Part shown: positions 25,158 through 34,200 of the stretch, one piece after another | Layout: each line of letters starts with the position of its first letter | Numbering within the stretch: the stretch's first letter is position 1 | Assembly: GCA_017464245.1 (NCBI GenBank) | Contig: JAFUDV010000018.1 | Coordinates: 1 to 64,000, forward strand | DNA length: 64,000 nt | DNA from: Bacteroidales bacterium | GTDB taxonomy: Bacteria > Bacteroidota > Bacteroidia > Bacteroidales > UBA932 | Direction: 5' to 3' | Position numbers and translations under genes: made by a program | Notes under the pieces: model-generated | Told to the model about the DNA's origin: nothing | Databases searched by the model: none | What the model saw: the letters and a program-made list of their open reading frames with translations, nothing else

Positions 25158-26228
25158 ATGGGAAAGGAGATTACCGTTACGATCGACGGAAAGGCGGCCG
25201 GCCGGGTGGTCGGACTGGACCGGATGGCCGATGCCGGCGCGCTGCTGGGCGGCGAGCCGGAAGTGTTCGTCGTCTATGACGAAAACGTGTCCTGGGTGGC
25301 TGCGGAGCTGATAGCGGCCCTGTCCGGAGGGGTACGGGGGAGCATTGCCATCGACGCCTCGGAGGAGGAGAAGTCGATGGACACGGTGCTGCTGATCTGC
25401 CGGTCGCTGCTGGAGGCCGGGGCATCCCGCAGGGCGCTCGTCGTGGCTGTCGGCGGCGGGATTACGACGGATCTCGCGGGCTTTGCAGCCAGCATCTACA
25501 AGCGTGGGGTGCGGTATGCCAATGTCCCCACGACGCTCCTCTCGCAGGTGGACGCGGCCATCGGCGGAAAGACCGGGGTCAATTTCGACGCCTACAAGAA
25601 CATGCTGGGGGTGATCGTCCAGCCCGTGTACACTCTCCTGTGTGCCGATGTCCTCCGGACGCTCCCGCGGCGGGATTTCCTGTCCGGGGCGTCCGAACTG
25701 CTGAAGACCTTTCTCATTGACAATGAAGACAATCATTACGAGAAGGCGGTGCGCCTGCTCGCATCGGACGCCTTGGACGGGCCGGCCCTGCCGGACGGCC
25801 TCCAGGACCTCGTCTTCGCCGCCGCGGCCGTGAAGGCGGGTGTGGTGTCCCGCGATCCGTTCGAGGCGGGCGAGCGCCGGAAGCTGAACCTGGGCCACAC
25901 CTTCGCCCACGCCATCGAGCACGAAGCCCGGCTCCGGGGGGAGGACGTCACCCACGGCGAGGCCGTGTCGATGGGCATGATCCTCGCCGCCCGGCTGTCC
26001 GACGCCCTGGGTGTCTCTGACAGCCTGGAAGCGCGTCTGACACAGGACTTTGCCTTCGCCGGCCTGCCGGTCGCGTGCCCCTATCCGACCGCGTCCCTCG
26101 CCGAAGCCATGGACAAGGACAAGAAGGCCGAAGGGGGCCTCGTGCACTTCGTCCTGCCGGAACGCCCGGGCTCCGTCATCCTTCGTGACCTTACTGTCGC
26201 GGAGGCCTTACATGCTTTGAAAATATGA
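25158..26228 (+). CDS. aroB: 3-dehydroquinate synthase
   Basis: 356 aa. Second step of the shikimate pathway: DAHP to 3-dehydroquinate, with NAD+ and Zn2+. Motifs seen are VVAVGGGITTDLAGFAASIYKRG (NAD/active-site loop), PTTLLSQVDAAIGGKTGVN, LSGASELLKTFLID, and the zinc ligands in NLGHTFAHAIEH and THGEAVSMGM. The ATG at 25158 is chosen over one at 25149 that lies within the -7 box. It overlaps the next gene by four bases (ATGA), first in a tight aro operon. Confidence 0.96.
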   Translation: MGKEITVTIDGKAAGRVVGLDRMADAGALLGGEPEVFVVYDENVSWVAAELIAALSGGVRGSIAIDASEEEKSMDTVLLICRSLLEAGASRRALVVAVGGGITTDLAGFAASIYKRGVRYANVPTTLLSQVDAAIGGKTGVNFDAYKNMLGVIVQPVYTLLCADVLRTLPRRDFLSGASELLKTFLIDNEDNHYEKAVRLLASDALDGPALPDGLQDLVFAAAAVKAGVVSRDPFEAGERRKLNLGHTFAHAIEHEARLRGEDVTHGEAVSMGMILAARLSDALGVSDSLEARLTQDFAFAGLPVACPYPTASLAEAMDKDKKAEGGLVHFVLPERPGSVILRDLTVAEALHALKI

Positions 26229-28354
26229 TTTGTACATCCATACAGAACAAGACGCTGGAGGAAATCCTGGACATCCTGGACAGCGGAGAAGTGGAGATGG
26301 CCGAAATCCGGCTGGACCTGTGCGACTTGGACGAGGAGGAAATCGAGGAACTGTTCTCGGAATCCGACGTGCCGCTCATCGCGACCTGCCGCGTCGCCGC
26401 CCTGGCGGAGCGCGTGCAGGGCGAGGCGAACCTGCTGGGCAGCGCCGGCGCCGCGCTCTCGGAGGAGGGCCTGTACCTCTCCGAGCCGCGCCGAGGCCGT
26501 AACGCCGCCGAGGAACTGGCTGAAAACCAGCTGCTCAAGGCCATCGAAGCCGGGGCCAAATACGTGGACCTGGAAATGGAGGCCCCGCCCATGATGGGCC
26601 GGAAGATCCGCCAGGCATGCCAGGAGCACGGCTCCATCCTCATCCGTTCATTCCACGACTTCGCCGGCACCCCGCCCGAGGCCACGCTCCTTTCCCTCCT
26701 GGAAAAGGGACGTCGGTTCGGGGGCGAGGTGGTCAAGATCGTGACCACCGCCACCTGCGAGGCCGACCCCGCCCGCGTCCTGAGCCTCTACCGCGAGGCT
26801 GAGCCGGGTACGCTCGTCGCCTTCTGCATGGGCCCGGAAGGCCGGGAATCCCGCCTGGAAGCCCTCCGGCAGGGCGCCCCGTTCACTTACGCCTGCCTCA
26901 CACCCGAAGATGCCACCGCACCTGGCCAATGGACCGCCGCCGAGATGCATCAGGCGGTGTACGGCGGTTTCCGGTTCATCGACGAGGGACCCCGTCCTCT
27001 CCAGATGCCGGCGTCCAAAAGCTTTGCGCAGCGGGCCATCATCGCGGCGGCCCTCGCGCAGGGCACGTCGCACCTGACGGGCTATTCGCCCTGCGGGGAC
27101 AACGAGTCGGCCCTCGCCGCGGCCCGGAAACTCGGCGCCCGCGTAAGGGAGGAGGGCTCCACCCTGGAGATCACGGGCATCGGCGCCTTTGAGAAGTGCC
27201 TGTCCATCAGCGAACTGAGCGTAGGCGAGTCCGGTTTCCTCACGCGGATGGTCATCCCCGTGCTGTCGGTCATTGCCGACGCCCCTGTCCGCGTGACGGG
27301 CGAGAAGACGCTCCTGAAACGCCCCCTCGCCGGGGCGCACGACATCATGGCGTCGTTCGGTGTGCGGCTGGTTCCGGACAGTTCTGTCAGTCCGGGCGAA
27401 GTCGAGAAATCCCATGCCGCCCGGAAGAGCGACTGCTATATCCCGCTGACGGTCAAGGGACCGCTGGTCCCGGGCCGGGCCGATGTCTCCGGCAAGGGCG
27501 GCTCCCAGCTGATTTCCGGCCTGCTGGCGGCCCTGCCGCTCTCGGAAAACCGCTCCACGGTGTATGTCCATGACCCGCGCAGTATCCCTTACATGTTCAT
27601 CACGGTGGACGTCCTCAAGAAATTCGGCATCGAGATCGGCTCCGAGATGGAGGGGGACGACGACTTCCTCCAGACGCAGGACTGGTCCCTGTGCACCGGC
27701 GTCACCTTCAAGATGCGCGGTCGTCAGCGCTACCGCGCGGCGGATTTCCGCATCGAGGGCGACTGGTCCGGCGCGGCGAACTTCCTCGTGGCGGGCGCCA
27801 TCTTCGGCGACGTGGAGGTGGAAGGGCTGGATACCCAGTCCCTCCAGGCCGACATCTCCATCATGGACATCCTGATGGACGCCGGGGCGAGCATGTCCCA
27901 GCTGGAGGGCGATACACCCACGACGGGAGCGATCCACGTGACGCGCGCCCCGCTGTGCGCCTTCGACACGGACCTGAACAACTGCCCGGACCTGTTCCCG
28001 ATCGTGGCGGTGCTCGCGGCTTTCTGCCCGGGCACGAGCCGCATCCGCGGGGCGGAGCGACTGCGCCACAAGGAGACCGACCGCGCCGCCGCCATCGTGG
28101 AGATGCTCTCGCAGATGGGCGTTCCCGTCCGGGTGGACGAGGACGAGATGACTGTCGGGGGCATGGGCCTTCCGCAGCGTCTCCTTACCGGTAACCTCCT
28201 GAAGGGAGGGAAGTTCACATCCCATGGCGACCATCGCATGGTCATGGCCCTCAAGGTGGCCTCCCTGGGTGCCGACAGCCCCGTGGAGATCGACGACACC
28301 ACCTGTGTGGCCAAGTCCTTCCCGGGATTCTTGGAAATGTTCGACAGACTATGA
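26225..28354 (+). CDS. Fusion: type I 3-dehydroquinate dehydratase (AroD) - EPSP synthase (AroA)
   Basis: 709 aa. Residues about 1-250 form a class I dehydroquinase: EIRLDLCD near the start, SFHDF with catalytic His144, and VKIVTTAT with Schiff-base Lys171. Residues about 255-709 are 5-enolpyruvylshikimate-3-phosphate synthase: PASKSFAQR (phosphate-binding Lys265), GESGFLTRM, LLKRPLAG, NCPDLFP with the catalytic Asp, and RHKETDRAAA. Steps 3 and 6 of the shikimate pathway are thus on one chain, with no stop or obvious linker between. The gene overlaps aroB and aroC by four bases each. A single uninterrupted frame across both domains argues against an assembly artefact. Confidence 0.92.
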   Translation: MICTSIQNKTLEEILDILDSGEVEMAEIRLDLCDLDEEEIEELFSESDVPLIATCRVAALAERVQGEANLLGSAGAALSEEGLYLSEPRRGRNAAEELAENQLLKAIEAGAKYVDLEMEAPPMMGRKIRQACQEHGSILIRSFHDFAGTPPEATLLSLLEKGRRFGGEVVKIVTTATCEADPARVLSLYREAEPGTLVAFCMGPEGRESRLEALRQGAPFTYACLTPEDATAPGQWTAAEMHQAVYGGFRFIDEGPRPLQMPASKSFAQRAIIAAALAQGTSHLTGYSPCGDNESALAAARKLGARVREEGSTLEITGIGAFEKCLSISELSVGESGFLTRMVIPVLSVIADAPVRVTGEKTLLKRPLAGAHDIMASFGVRLVPDSSVSPGEVEKSHAARKSDCYIPLTVKGPLVPGRADVSGKGGSQLISGLLAALPLSENRSTVYVHDPRSIPYMFITVDVLKKFGIEIGSEMEGDDDFLQTQDWSLCTGVTFKMRGRQRYRAADFRIEGDWSGAANFLVAGAIFGDVEVEGLDTQSLQADISIMDILMDAGASMSQLEGDTPTTGAIHVTRAPLCAFDTDLNNCPDLFPIVAVLAAFCPGTSRIRGAERLRHKETDRAAAIVEMLSQMGVPVRVDEDEMTVGGMGLPQRLLTGNLLKGGKFTSHGDHRMVMALKVASLGADSPVEIDDTTCVAKSFPGFLEMFDRL

Positions 28355-29382
28355 ATACATTCGGACGGATTTTCAGGGTGAGTCTCTTCGGCGAATCGCA
28401 CGGAGAGGAAATCGGCGTCACCCTGGATGGCGTGGAGCCGGGCATCGCGCTCTGCGAAAAGGATTTCGAGGCCGATATCGCCCGCCGCCGGAGCGGCGCG
28501 AAGGGAACGACTCCGCGCATCGAGGCCGACGTGCCGCGCATCCTCAGCGGCGTGTATGACGGCTATACGACGGGCGCTCCGCTTACCATCGTCTTCCGCA
28601 ACACGAACACGCGGAGCGGGGATTATGCCAAACTGAAGGATGTCCCGCGGCCCGGCCATGCCGATTTCACGGCGAACGTGAAATACGGCGGCTTCCAGGA
28701 CCCGCGCGGCGGCGGCCATTTCTCCGGCCGGCTCACGCTGCCCATCGTGGCGGCGGGCGTCGTTGCCAAGAAGATCCTGGGCGAAACCGTGGCGGAGGAG
28801 ACGCACGGGCATGTGCAGTTCCGCTGTGAGGCCCGCCTGACGGAAATCGGCGGAATCGCCGATCGGGTGCGCTGGGAGGCCGCTCTCGCGCAGGCGCAGC
28901 AGGAAGGGGATTCCCTTGGCGGCATCGTGGAATGCGTCGTGGACGGCCTTCCGGCCGGCCTGGGCGAGCCGTTCTGGGACAGCGTGGAATCCTGCCTTTC
29001 CCATGCCCTGTTCGCCATCCCCGGCGTCCGGGGCGTGGAGTTCGGCGACGGCTTCGCGGCCGCCCGGATGAAGGGATCGGAGCACAACGACTGCTTCACC
29101 CCGTCGGGCATCGACGGTCACGAGGGCCTCGTTACCCCGGTCACGAACCATGCCGGCGGCGTGAACGGCGGCATCACCAACGGCAATCCGCTGGTGTTCC
29201 GCGTCGCCTTCAAGCCCACTTCCAGCATCGCCAAGGCCCAGCGGACCTATGATTTCGCGGCGCAGGAAATGACGGACCTCCGGGTTCCCGGCCGTCACGA
29301 CACCTGCTTCGCCCTCCGCACCCCCGTCATCGTGGAGGCCATGGCTGCCATCGTCCTGGCGGATTTAATCGACAGGGCATGA
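28351..29382 (+). CDS. aroC: Chorismate synthase
   Basis: 343 aa. Last step of the shikimate pathway, EPSP to chorismate with reduced FMN. Signatures are LFGESHGEEIGVTLDGVEPG at the N-terminus, the ARRRSGAKGTTPR region, RPGHADFT, DPRGGGHFSGR, and GGVNGGITNGNPLVFRVAFKPTSSI near the C-terminus. It overlaps both neighbours by four bases, so the operon reads aroB, aroD-aroA, aroC, then a membrane protein gene. Confidence 0.97.
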   Translation: MNTFGRIFRVSLFGESHGEEIGVTLDGVEPGIALCEKDFEADIARRRSGAKGTTPRIEADVPRILSGVYDGYTTGAPLTIVFRNTNTRSGDYAKLKDVPRPGHADFTANVKYGGFQDPRGGGHFSGRLTLPIVAAGVVAKKILGETVAEETHGHVQFRCEARLTEIGGIADRVRWEAALAQAQQEGDSLGGIVECVVDGLPAGLGEPFWDSVESCLSHALFAIPGVRGVEFGDGFAAARMKGSEHNDCFTPSGIDGHEGLVTPVTNHAGGVNGGITNGNPLVFRVAFKPTSSIAKAQRTYDFAAQEMTDLRVPGRHDTCFALRTPVIVEAMAAIVLADLIDRA

Positions 29383-30488
29383 TGGAAAACAACAAACGCC
29401 TGCTCTCCATCGACACCCTCCGGGGGCTCGATATGCTGCTCATCATGGGACTGGCCCCGCTGATCGCGCGGACCTGTGAACTGTTCCCCGGCGGGGACCA
29501 TTGCTGGCTCCTCCTGCAGATGCACCACGCCGACTGGAACGGCCTCACCATCATGGACATGGTCTTCCCGCTGTTCCTGTTCATCGCCGGCCTGTCCTTC
29601 CCGTTTTCCTATGCGAAGCAGCGGGAAAAGGGCCGGACTATCTGGCAGATCCACCGGAAGGTCCTCGTCCGCTGCCTGCTGCTCATCCTGCTGGGCATCG
29701 TCTATAACGGATTCTTCGCCTTGCAGTTCCCGCAGCGGTATGCGAGCGTCCTGGGCCGGATCGGCCTGGCCTGGATGTTCGCGGCCCTGCTGTATGTCCA
29801 TTGCAAGACCGTTCCGCGCGTTATCATTGCCGCCGTTCTCCTGGTGGGTTACGGCGTGCTCATCACGCTGGTCGGAGCCCCTGATGCTCCGGCCGGGGCA
29901 GGACCGCTGACCCAGGACGGCTGCCTGCACGGATGGATCGACCGCCACCTCCTTCCCGGACGGCTCCATAACGGGAACTTCGACCCGGAGGGCCTGCTGG
30001 GCGTGATTCCGGCCACGGTGACAGCGATGCTCGGGATGTTCACCGGGGAGTTCATCCGCGTGCCGGAAGAGAAGGTGGACGGGAACAAAAAGGCCCTCGG
30101 GATGTTCGGCGCGGCTGCCGTCCTCCTGGCCGCCGGTCTCCTCTGGAGCCTCGTCCTTCCCTTGAACAAGAAACTCTGGACCAGTTCGTTCGTGCTGGTG
30201 GTCGGCGGCGTTTCCATCGCTGTCTATGCCCTTGTCTATTACATCGTTGAAGTGAAGGGGCATGGGAAATGGACCTTCCCTTTCCGTGTGGTCGGCCTGA
30301 ACTCCATCACCATCTATCTGCTTCAGGGGATCATTCCTTTCCGCGCGGTGTCGGAGTATTTCCTGGGCGGGGTGGCTGCCCTGCTCCCTGGCGGCTGGGG
30401 CCCCGTGCTGCTCGCTGCCGGATACATGACCGTGTGCTGGCTGTTGCTGTACTTCCTGTACAGGCAAAAGATTTTTTTGAAAATTTAG
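29379..30488 (+). CDS. Polytopic membrane acyltransferase-like protein (DUF5009/HGSNAT-like)
   Basis: 369 aa with about ten hydrophobic helices. It begins NKRLLSIDTLRGLDMLLIMG, the SxDxLRG-type start of the heparan-alpha-glucosaminide N-acetyltransferase-like group, and has the expected His in a short loop (QMHHADWNGLTIMDMVFPLFLFIAG). These membrane proteins are thought to move acyl groups across the membrane to sugars; the function here is not known. It starts four bases inside aroC, so it is probably co-transcribed with the shikimate genes, though no link to that pathway is evident. Confidence 0.75.
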   Translation: MMENNKRLLSIDTLRGLDMLLIMGLAPLIARTCELFPGGDHCWLLLQMHHADWNGLTIMDMVFPLFLFIAGLSFPFSYAKQREKGRTIWQIHRKVLVRCLLLILLGIVYNGFFALQFPQRYASVLGRIGLAWMFAALLYVHCKTVPRVIIAAVLLVGYGVLITLVGAPDAPAGAGPLTQDGCLHGWIDRHLLPGRLHNGNFDPEGLLGVIPATVTAMLGMFTGEFIRVPEEKVDGNKKALGMFGAAAVLLAAGLLWSLVLPLNKKLWTSSFVLVVGGVSIAVYALVYYIVEVKGHGKWTFPFRVVGLNSITIYLLQGIIPFRAVSEYFLGGVAALLPGGWGPVLLAAGYMTVCWLLLYFLYRQKIFLKI

Positions 30489-30615
30489 GCGTTTTCCGCT
30501 GGCTTTTCCCGTCTTTGTGCAGCCCTGATGCCGTGGCCCCGGGTGATCCGGAGGCAATGGAGGATACTGTGGCGCATGGGGTCGGGCTTTCGTCAGGTAA
30601 AGATACGGTTTTTGG

Positions 30616-30646
30616 TTGAATTGTCGAAAAAGATAGCGTATCTTTG
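30616..30646 (+). promoter_or_regulatory. Promoter for the suf operon
   Basis: TTG at 30616-30618, 20 bases, then TATCTTTG at 30639-30646, only 6 bases before the sufB ATG. This suggests leaderless or near-leaderless translation. The 160-base gap after the acyltransferase gene holds nothing else I recognise. Confidence 0.6.
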
Positions 30647-30652
30647 CAACCT

Positions 30653-32101
30653 ATGGACCGAAACGAAGAAAATACCATCATACAGGAATTCACCAGCGGG
30701 GAGTACAAGGAAGGCTTCGTGACGGACGTGGAGCAGGATTTCGTGCCCAAGGGCCTGAATGAGGACATCATCCGCACGATCTCCCGGCTCAAGGAGGAGC
30801 CGGAGTGGCTGCTGGAGTTCCGGCTGGACGCCTTCCGGAAGTGGCAGAAGATGGAGATGCCCGACTGGGCCCATCTGGACCTGCCCCCGATCGACTTCCA
30901 GGACATCATCTATTATGCGGCGCCCCGAAAGGACAAGGACCGGCCCAAGGAGATCGACCCCAAGCTGGCGGAGACCTTCGAGAAGCTGGGCATCCCCCTC
31001 AAGGAGCGCGACGTGCTCGCCGGAGTGGTGGCCGTCGATGCCGTATTCGACTCTGTCTCAGTCACTACCACCTTCCGGAAGACCTTGGCAGAAAAGGGCA
31101 TCATCTTCTGCTCGTTCTCCGAGGCGGTGAAGGAGCATCCGGACCTGGTGCGGAAGTACCTCGCCACCGTGGTCCCTTCCGGCGACAACTATTTCGCGGC
31201 CCTGAACAGCGCCGTGTTCTCCGACGGGTCCTTCTGCTACATCCCCAAGGGGGTGCGCTGTCCCATGGACCTTTCCAGTTATTTCCGGATTAACGCCCGC
31301 GGCACCGGCCAGTTCGAGCGCACGCTCATCGTGGCCGACGAAGGGTCCTACGTGAGCTACATGGAAGGCTGCACCGCGCCGATGCGCGACGAGCAGCAGC
31401 TCCACGCCGCCGTGGTGGAGATCATCGTGGAGAAGGACGCCGACGTCAAGTACTCCACCGTCCAGAACTGGTATCCGGGCGACGCGGAGGGCCGGGGCGG
31501 CATCCTGAACCTCGTGACCAAGCGCGGCATCTGCAAGGGCTCCGGGGCGCATCTGTCCTGGACGCAGGTGGAAACGGGTTCCGCCATCACCTGGAAGTAC
31601 CCGTCCACCATCCTGAAAGGCGACAATTCCGCCTCGGAGTTCTATTCCGTCGCGGTCACGAACAACTTCCAGCAGGCCGACACGGGTACGAAGATGGTCC
31701 ACATCGGCCGGAACACCAAGAGCCGGATCGTCTCGAAAGGCATATCCGCGGGCCGCAGCCAGAACAGCTACCGCGGCCTCGTGCGGATGAACGCCGGAGC
31801 GCAGAACGCGCGCAACTATTCCCAGTGCGACAGCCTCCTGATCGGCTCCCGGTGCGGGGCCCATACCTTCCCGGTCATCCGCTCCGACAACCCCACGGCC
31901 GTCGTCGAGCACGAGGCCACGACCTCGAAGATCAGCGAGGACCAGCTCTTTTACTGCAACCAGCGCGGCATCGGCCCGGAAGAGGCGGTGGGCCTGATCG
32001 TCAACGGGTACGCCCGTGAGGTCCTATCCCGCCTGCCCATGGAGTTCGCCGTGGAGGCGCAGAAGTTGCTGCAGGTATCCCTTGAAGGCTCGGTCGGATG
32101 A
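30653..32101 (+). CDS. sufB: Fe-S cluster scaffold component SufB
   Basis: 482 aa, normal SufB length. With SufC and SufD it forms the SufBCD scaffold that builds Fe-S clusters in the cytoplasm. Recognisable segments are the N-terminal [27 protein letters not shown], the beta-helix core, and the C-terminal [19 protein letters not shown] with its conserved Cys, followed by [26 protein letters not shown] 30653 is used. The stop overlaps the pnuC start. Confidence 0.97.
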   Translation: MDRNEENTIIQEFTSGEYKEGFVTDVEQDFVPKGLNEDIIRTISRLKEEPEWLLEFRLDAFRKWQKMEMPDWAHLDLPPIDFQDIIYYAAPRKDKDRPKEIDPKLAETFEKLGIPLKERDVLAGVVAVDAVFDSVSVTTTFRKTLAEKGIIFCSFSEAVKEHPDLVRKYLATVVPSGDNYFAALNSAVFSDGSFCYIPKGVRCPMDLSSYFRINARGTGQFERTLIVADEGSYVSYMEGCTAPMRDEQQLHAAVVEIIVEKDADVKYSTVQNWYPGDAEGRGGILNLVTKRGICKGSGAHLSWTQVETGSAITWKYPSTILKGDNSASEFYSVAVTNNFQQADTGTKMVHIGRNTKSRIVSKGISAGRSQNSYRGLVRMNAGAQNARNYSQCDSLLIGSRCGAHTFPVIRSDNPTAVVEHEATTSKISEDQLFYCNQRGIGPEEAVGLIVNGYAREVLSRLPMEFAVEAQKLLQVSLEGSVG

Positions 32102-32730
32102 TGGAATGGCTTGATATCGTGATTTTTACCCTGGGCGGGAAGCCGGTGCTGCTGGTGGATTTCATCAGCTCGCTGCTGGGGCTTGCCTGCGTTTTCCTCG
32201 CGGGCCGGAACTCGAAGTACAACTTCTGGGTGGGCTACCTGTACACGGCCGCCCTGTTCTTCCTGTTCTGGTCGCGGAACCTGTACGCGAACCTGCTGCT
32301 TCAGCCCATCTCCCTCGCCATCAATGTGTTCGGCCACTGGCGCTGGACGCATCCGAAGGAGGAGGAACGCTCGTCGGAGGATGCGAACAAGCTGAAAGTC
32401 AGTATGCTGACCTGGTCTCAGCGGGGGTTCACTGTGGCGGCCATCCTCGTCATCGCCCTCCTCTGGGGCTGGGTGATGAAGACCTTCTTCCCGGCCAATC
32501 CGGCCCCCTACCTGGACTGCTGCGTGACGGTGCTGATCCTCACGGCCCAGCTCCTGAGCGCCCTCAAGAAGTGGGACTGCTGGCTGGCCTGGCTGCTGGT
32601 GAACGTGACGCAGCTGATCCTGCACATCAGCGTGGGCAACGTGTTCATGCCCATCGTGAGCGGACTGTACCTGGTGAACGGCCTGTGGTCGCTCGCCTCC
32701 TGGATGAAACTGTACAAGAAAAATGGATAA
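32098..32730 (+). CDS. pnuC: PnuC-type nicotinamide riboside transporter
   Basis: 210 aa with seven to eight membrane helices. The [21 protein letters not shown] segment matches the PnuC pattern with an aromatic W-x-W after an 'N-x-x-G' turn, and the late [18 protein letters not shown] helix carries the conserved W-x-x-W-x-x-x-N. PnuC proteins facilitate uptake of NAD precursors such as nicotinamide riboside. The gene sits between sufB and sufC and overlaps both by a few bases, so it is translated within the suf operon. No NAD or thiamin leader element is seen. A ligand other than nicotinamide riboside cannot be excluded. Confidence 0.82.
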   Translation: MMEWLDIVIFTLGGKPVLLVDFISSLLGLACVFLAGRNSKYNFWVGYLYTAALFFLFWSRNLYANLLLQPISLAINVFGHWRWTHPKEEERSSEDANKLKVSMLTWSQRGFTVAAILVIALLWGWVMKTFFPANPAPYLDCCVTVLILTAQLLSALKKWDCWLAWLLVNVTQLILHISVGNVFMPIVSGLYLVNGLWSLASWMKLYKKNG

Positions 32731-33466
32731 CTTGTTGGAAATACATAACTTGCACGCCCGTATCGGCGACAAGGAGATTCTGAAGGGCATCGACCTCACC
32801 CTGAAGCGGGGCGAGATTCACGCCGTCATGGGCCCGAACGGGGCCGGAAAGTCCACCCTGAACGCGGTCCTGACGGGCCGTTCCGACTACGAAGTGACGG
32901 AGGGCACCGTCCTTTACGACGGAAAGGACCTCCTGTCCATGGCGCCGGAAGAGCGCAGCTGGGCCGGCCTCTTCCTGAGTTTCCAGTATCCGGTGGAGAT
33001 TCCCGGGGTGACCATCACGGCATTCATGAAGGCGGCGGTGCAGGCCCGCCGGAAGGCCGCCGGCCTGCCCGAGATGAAAACCGCCGAGTTCCTGAAACTC
33101 CTCAAGGAGAAGATGGCTTTCGTGCAGATGAAGCCCGAATTCGCCAAGCGTGAAGTGAACGTGGGCTTCTCCGGCGGCGAGAAGAAGCGCAACGAAATCT
33201 TCCAGATGGCCATGCTGGACCCGACCCTGTCCATCCTGGACGAGACGGACTCCGGCCTGGACGTGGACGCCCTGAAGATCGTGGCGGACGGGGTGAACGC
33301 CCTCCGCTCGCCGGAAAAGTCGGCCATCATCATCACGCATTACCAGAAGCTTCTCGAATATGTGCAGCCGGACGTGGTGCATGTCCTCAAGGCCGGACGC
33401 ATCGTCCATACGGGCGGGCGCGAGGTCATCGACGCCATCGAGAAGGCGGGATTCGACCAGTTCTAG
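32723..33466 (+). CDS. sufC: Fe-S assembly ATPase SufC
   Basis: 247 aa ABC-type ATPase of the SufBCD complex. Walker A is GPNGAGKST, the signature motif is GFSGGEKKRNEI (the SufC-specific form), and Walker B is LSILDETDSGLDVDAL, followed by the His switch in IIITHYQ. It energises cluster assembly on SufB-SufD. It overlaps pnuC by 8 bases and is followed by sufD after two bases. Confidence 0.97.
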   Translation: MDNLLEIHNLHARIGDKEILKGIDLTLKRGEIHAVMGPNGAGKSTLNAVLTGRSDYEVTEGTVLYDGKDLLSMAPEERSWAGLFLSFQYPVEIPGVTITAFMKAAVQARRKAAGLPEMKTAEFLKLLKEKMAFVQMKPEFAKREVNVGFSGGEKKRNEIFQMAMLDPTLSILDETDSGLDVDALKIVADGVNALRSPEKSAIIITHYQKLLEYVQPDVVHVLKAGRIVHTGGREVIDAIEKAGFDQF

Positions 33467-33468
33467 CC

Positions 33469-34065
33469 ATGGGATACGGGAATTACAGAGATCCTTTCGC
33501 GGGACGCCGTCCGGAGTATGTCGTCCGGGCGGGGGAGAAGCTCTCGCTGAGCTTCGTCGTGCTGCCCGGGGAATCCCGGGATATCGACATCGCCGTGGAC
33601 CTGGTCGGCGATGGGGCCGAGGTGGACCTCAAGGGCCTGTACCTGTGCACCGGGGACGAGCAGGTGAATTTCCGCATCCTGGTGCACCACCGCGTACCGG
33701 GCTGCCTTTCGCACCAGCTGTTCAACGGCCTGGCCGGCGGGACTTCCCGCGTGCGCTTCGAAGGCCGCATCGTGGTCGCTCCGGACGCCCAGAAGACGGA
33801 GGCGTACCAGGAAAACCACAACATCCTCCTCTCGGACTCCGCCCGCGTGGAGACCACCCCCCAGCTGGAAATCTATGCCGATGACGTGAAGTGCTCCCAC
33901 GGGGCCACCATCGGTCGGCTGGACGAGGACGCCCAGTTCTACATGCGTACCCGCGGGATCCCCGAGAAGGAAGCCCGTGTACTCCAGATGATTTCCTTCC
34001 TCTCCCCGGTCACGCCCGAGGGAGAGCGGGAAAGGGTGGAAAGCGCCCTTGCCGATTCCGTATAA
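33469..34065 (+). CDS. sufD: Short SufD-type Fe-S assembly protein
   Basis: 198 aa, less than half the roughly 400-450 aa of typical SufD. What is present is the beta-helix core and the C-terminal signature: NHNILLSDSARVETTPQLEIYADDVKCSHGATIG, then DEDAQFYMRTRGI. The N-terminal helical domain is missing. The preceding sufC ends two bases before the ATG, so no longer form is possible in this frame. This looks like a reduced SufD and not a truncation in progress. No sufS or sufU follows, so the cysteine desulfurase must be elsewhere. Confidence 0.85.
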   Translation: MGYGNYRDPFAGRRPEYVVRAGEKLSLSFVVLPGESRDIDIAVDLVGDGAEVDLKGLYLCTGDEQVNFRILVHHRVPGCLSHQLFNGLAGGTSRVRFEGRIVVAPDAQKTEAYQENHNILLSDSARVETTPQLEIYADDVKCSHGATIGRLDEDAQFYMRTRGIPEKEARVLQMISFLSPVTPEGERERVESALADSV

Positions 34066-34069
34066 TACG

Positions 34070-34195
34070 ATGCTGCCCATGACCGCCTACGATCCCCCCA
34101 CCTGCCGAATCATCCTGCTCCAGGAAGAGCAGGCGCTCCTGACGGGAAGTACGGAGCCCCTTCCCATCGATCCGTTCGACCCTGAATTCGACTGA
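34070..34195 (+). CDS. Small protein, 41 aa, function unknown
   Basis: Starts 4 bases after sufD and ends 5 bases before the M64 peptidase gene. The sequence runs from MLPMTAYDPPTCRIILLQ through EEQALLTGSTEPL to an acidic end, FDPEFD. It resembles the short 'Y-x-x-P ... ALLTGS' proteins often found in front of lipoprotein or fimbrillin genes in Bacteroidales; that is recalled, not checked. There is no signal peptide. ATG 34079 (MTAYDPP) is an alternative start. Tight spacing supports real translation. Confidence 0.5.
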   Translation: MLPMTAYDPPTCRIILLQEEQALLTGSTEPLPIDPFDPEFD

Positions 34196-34200
34196 CGGCC

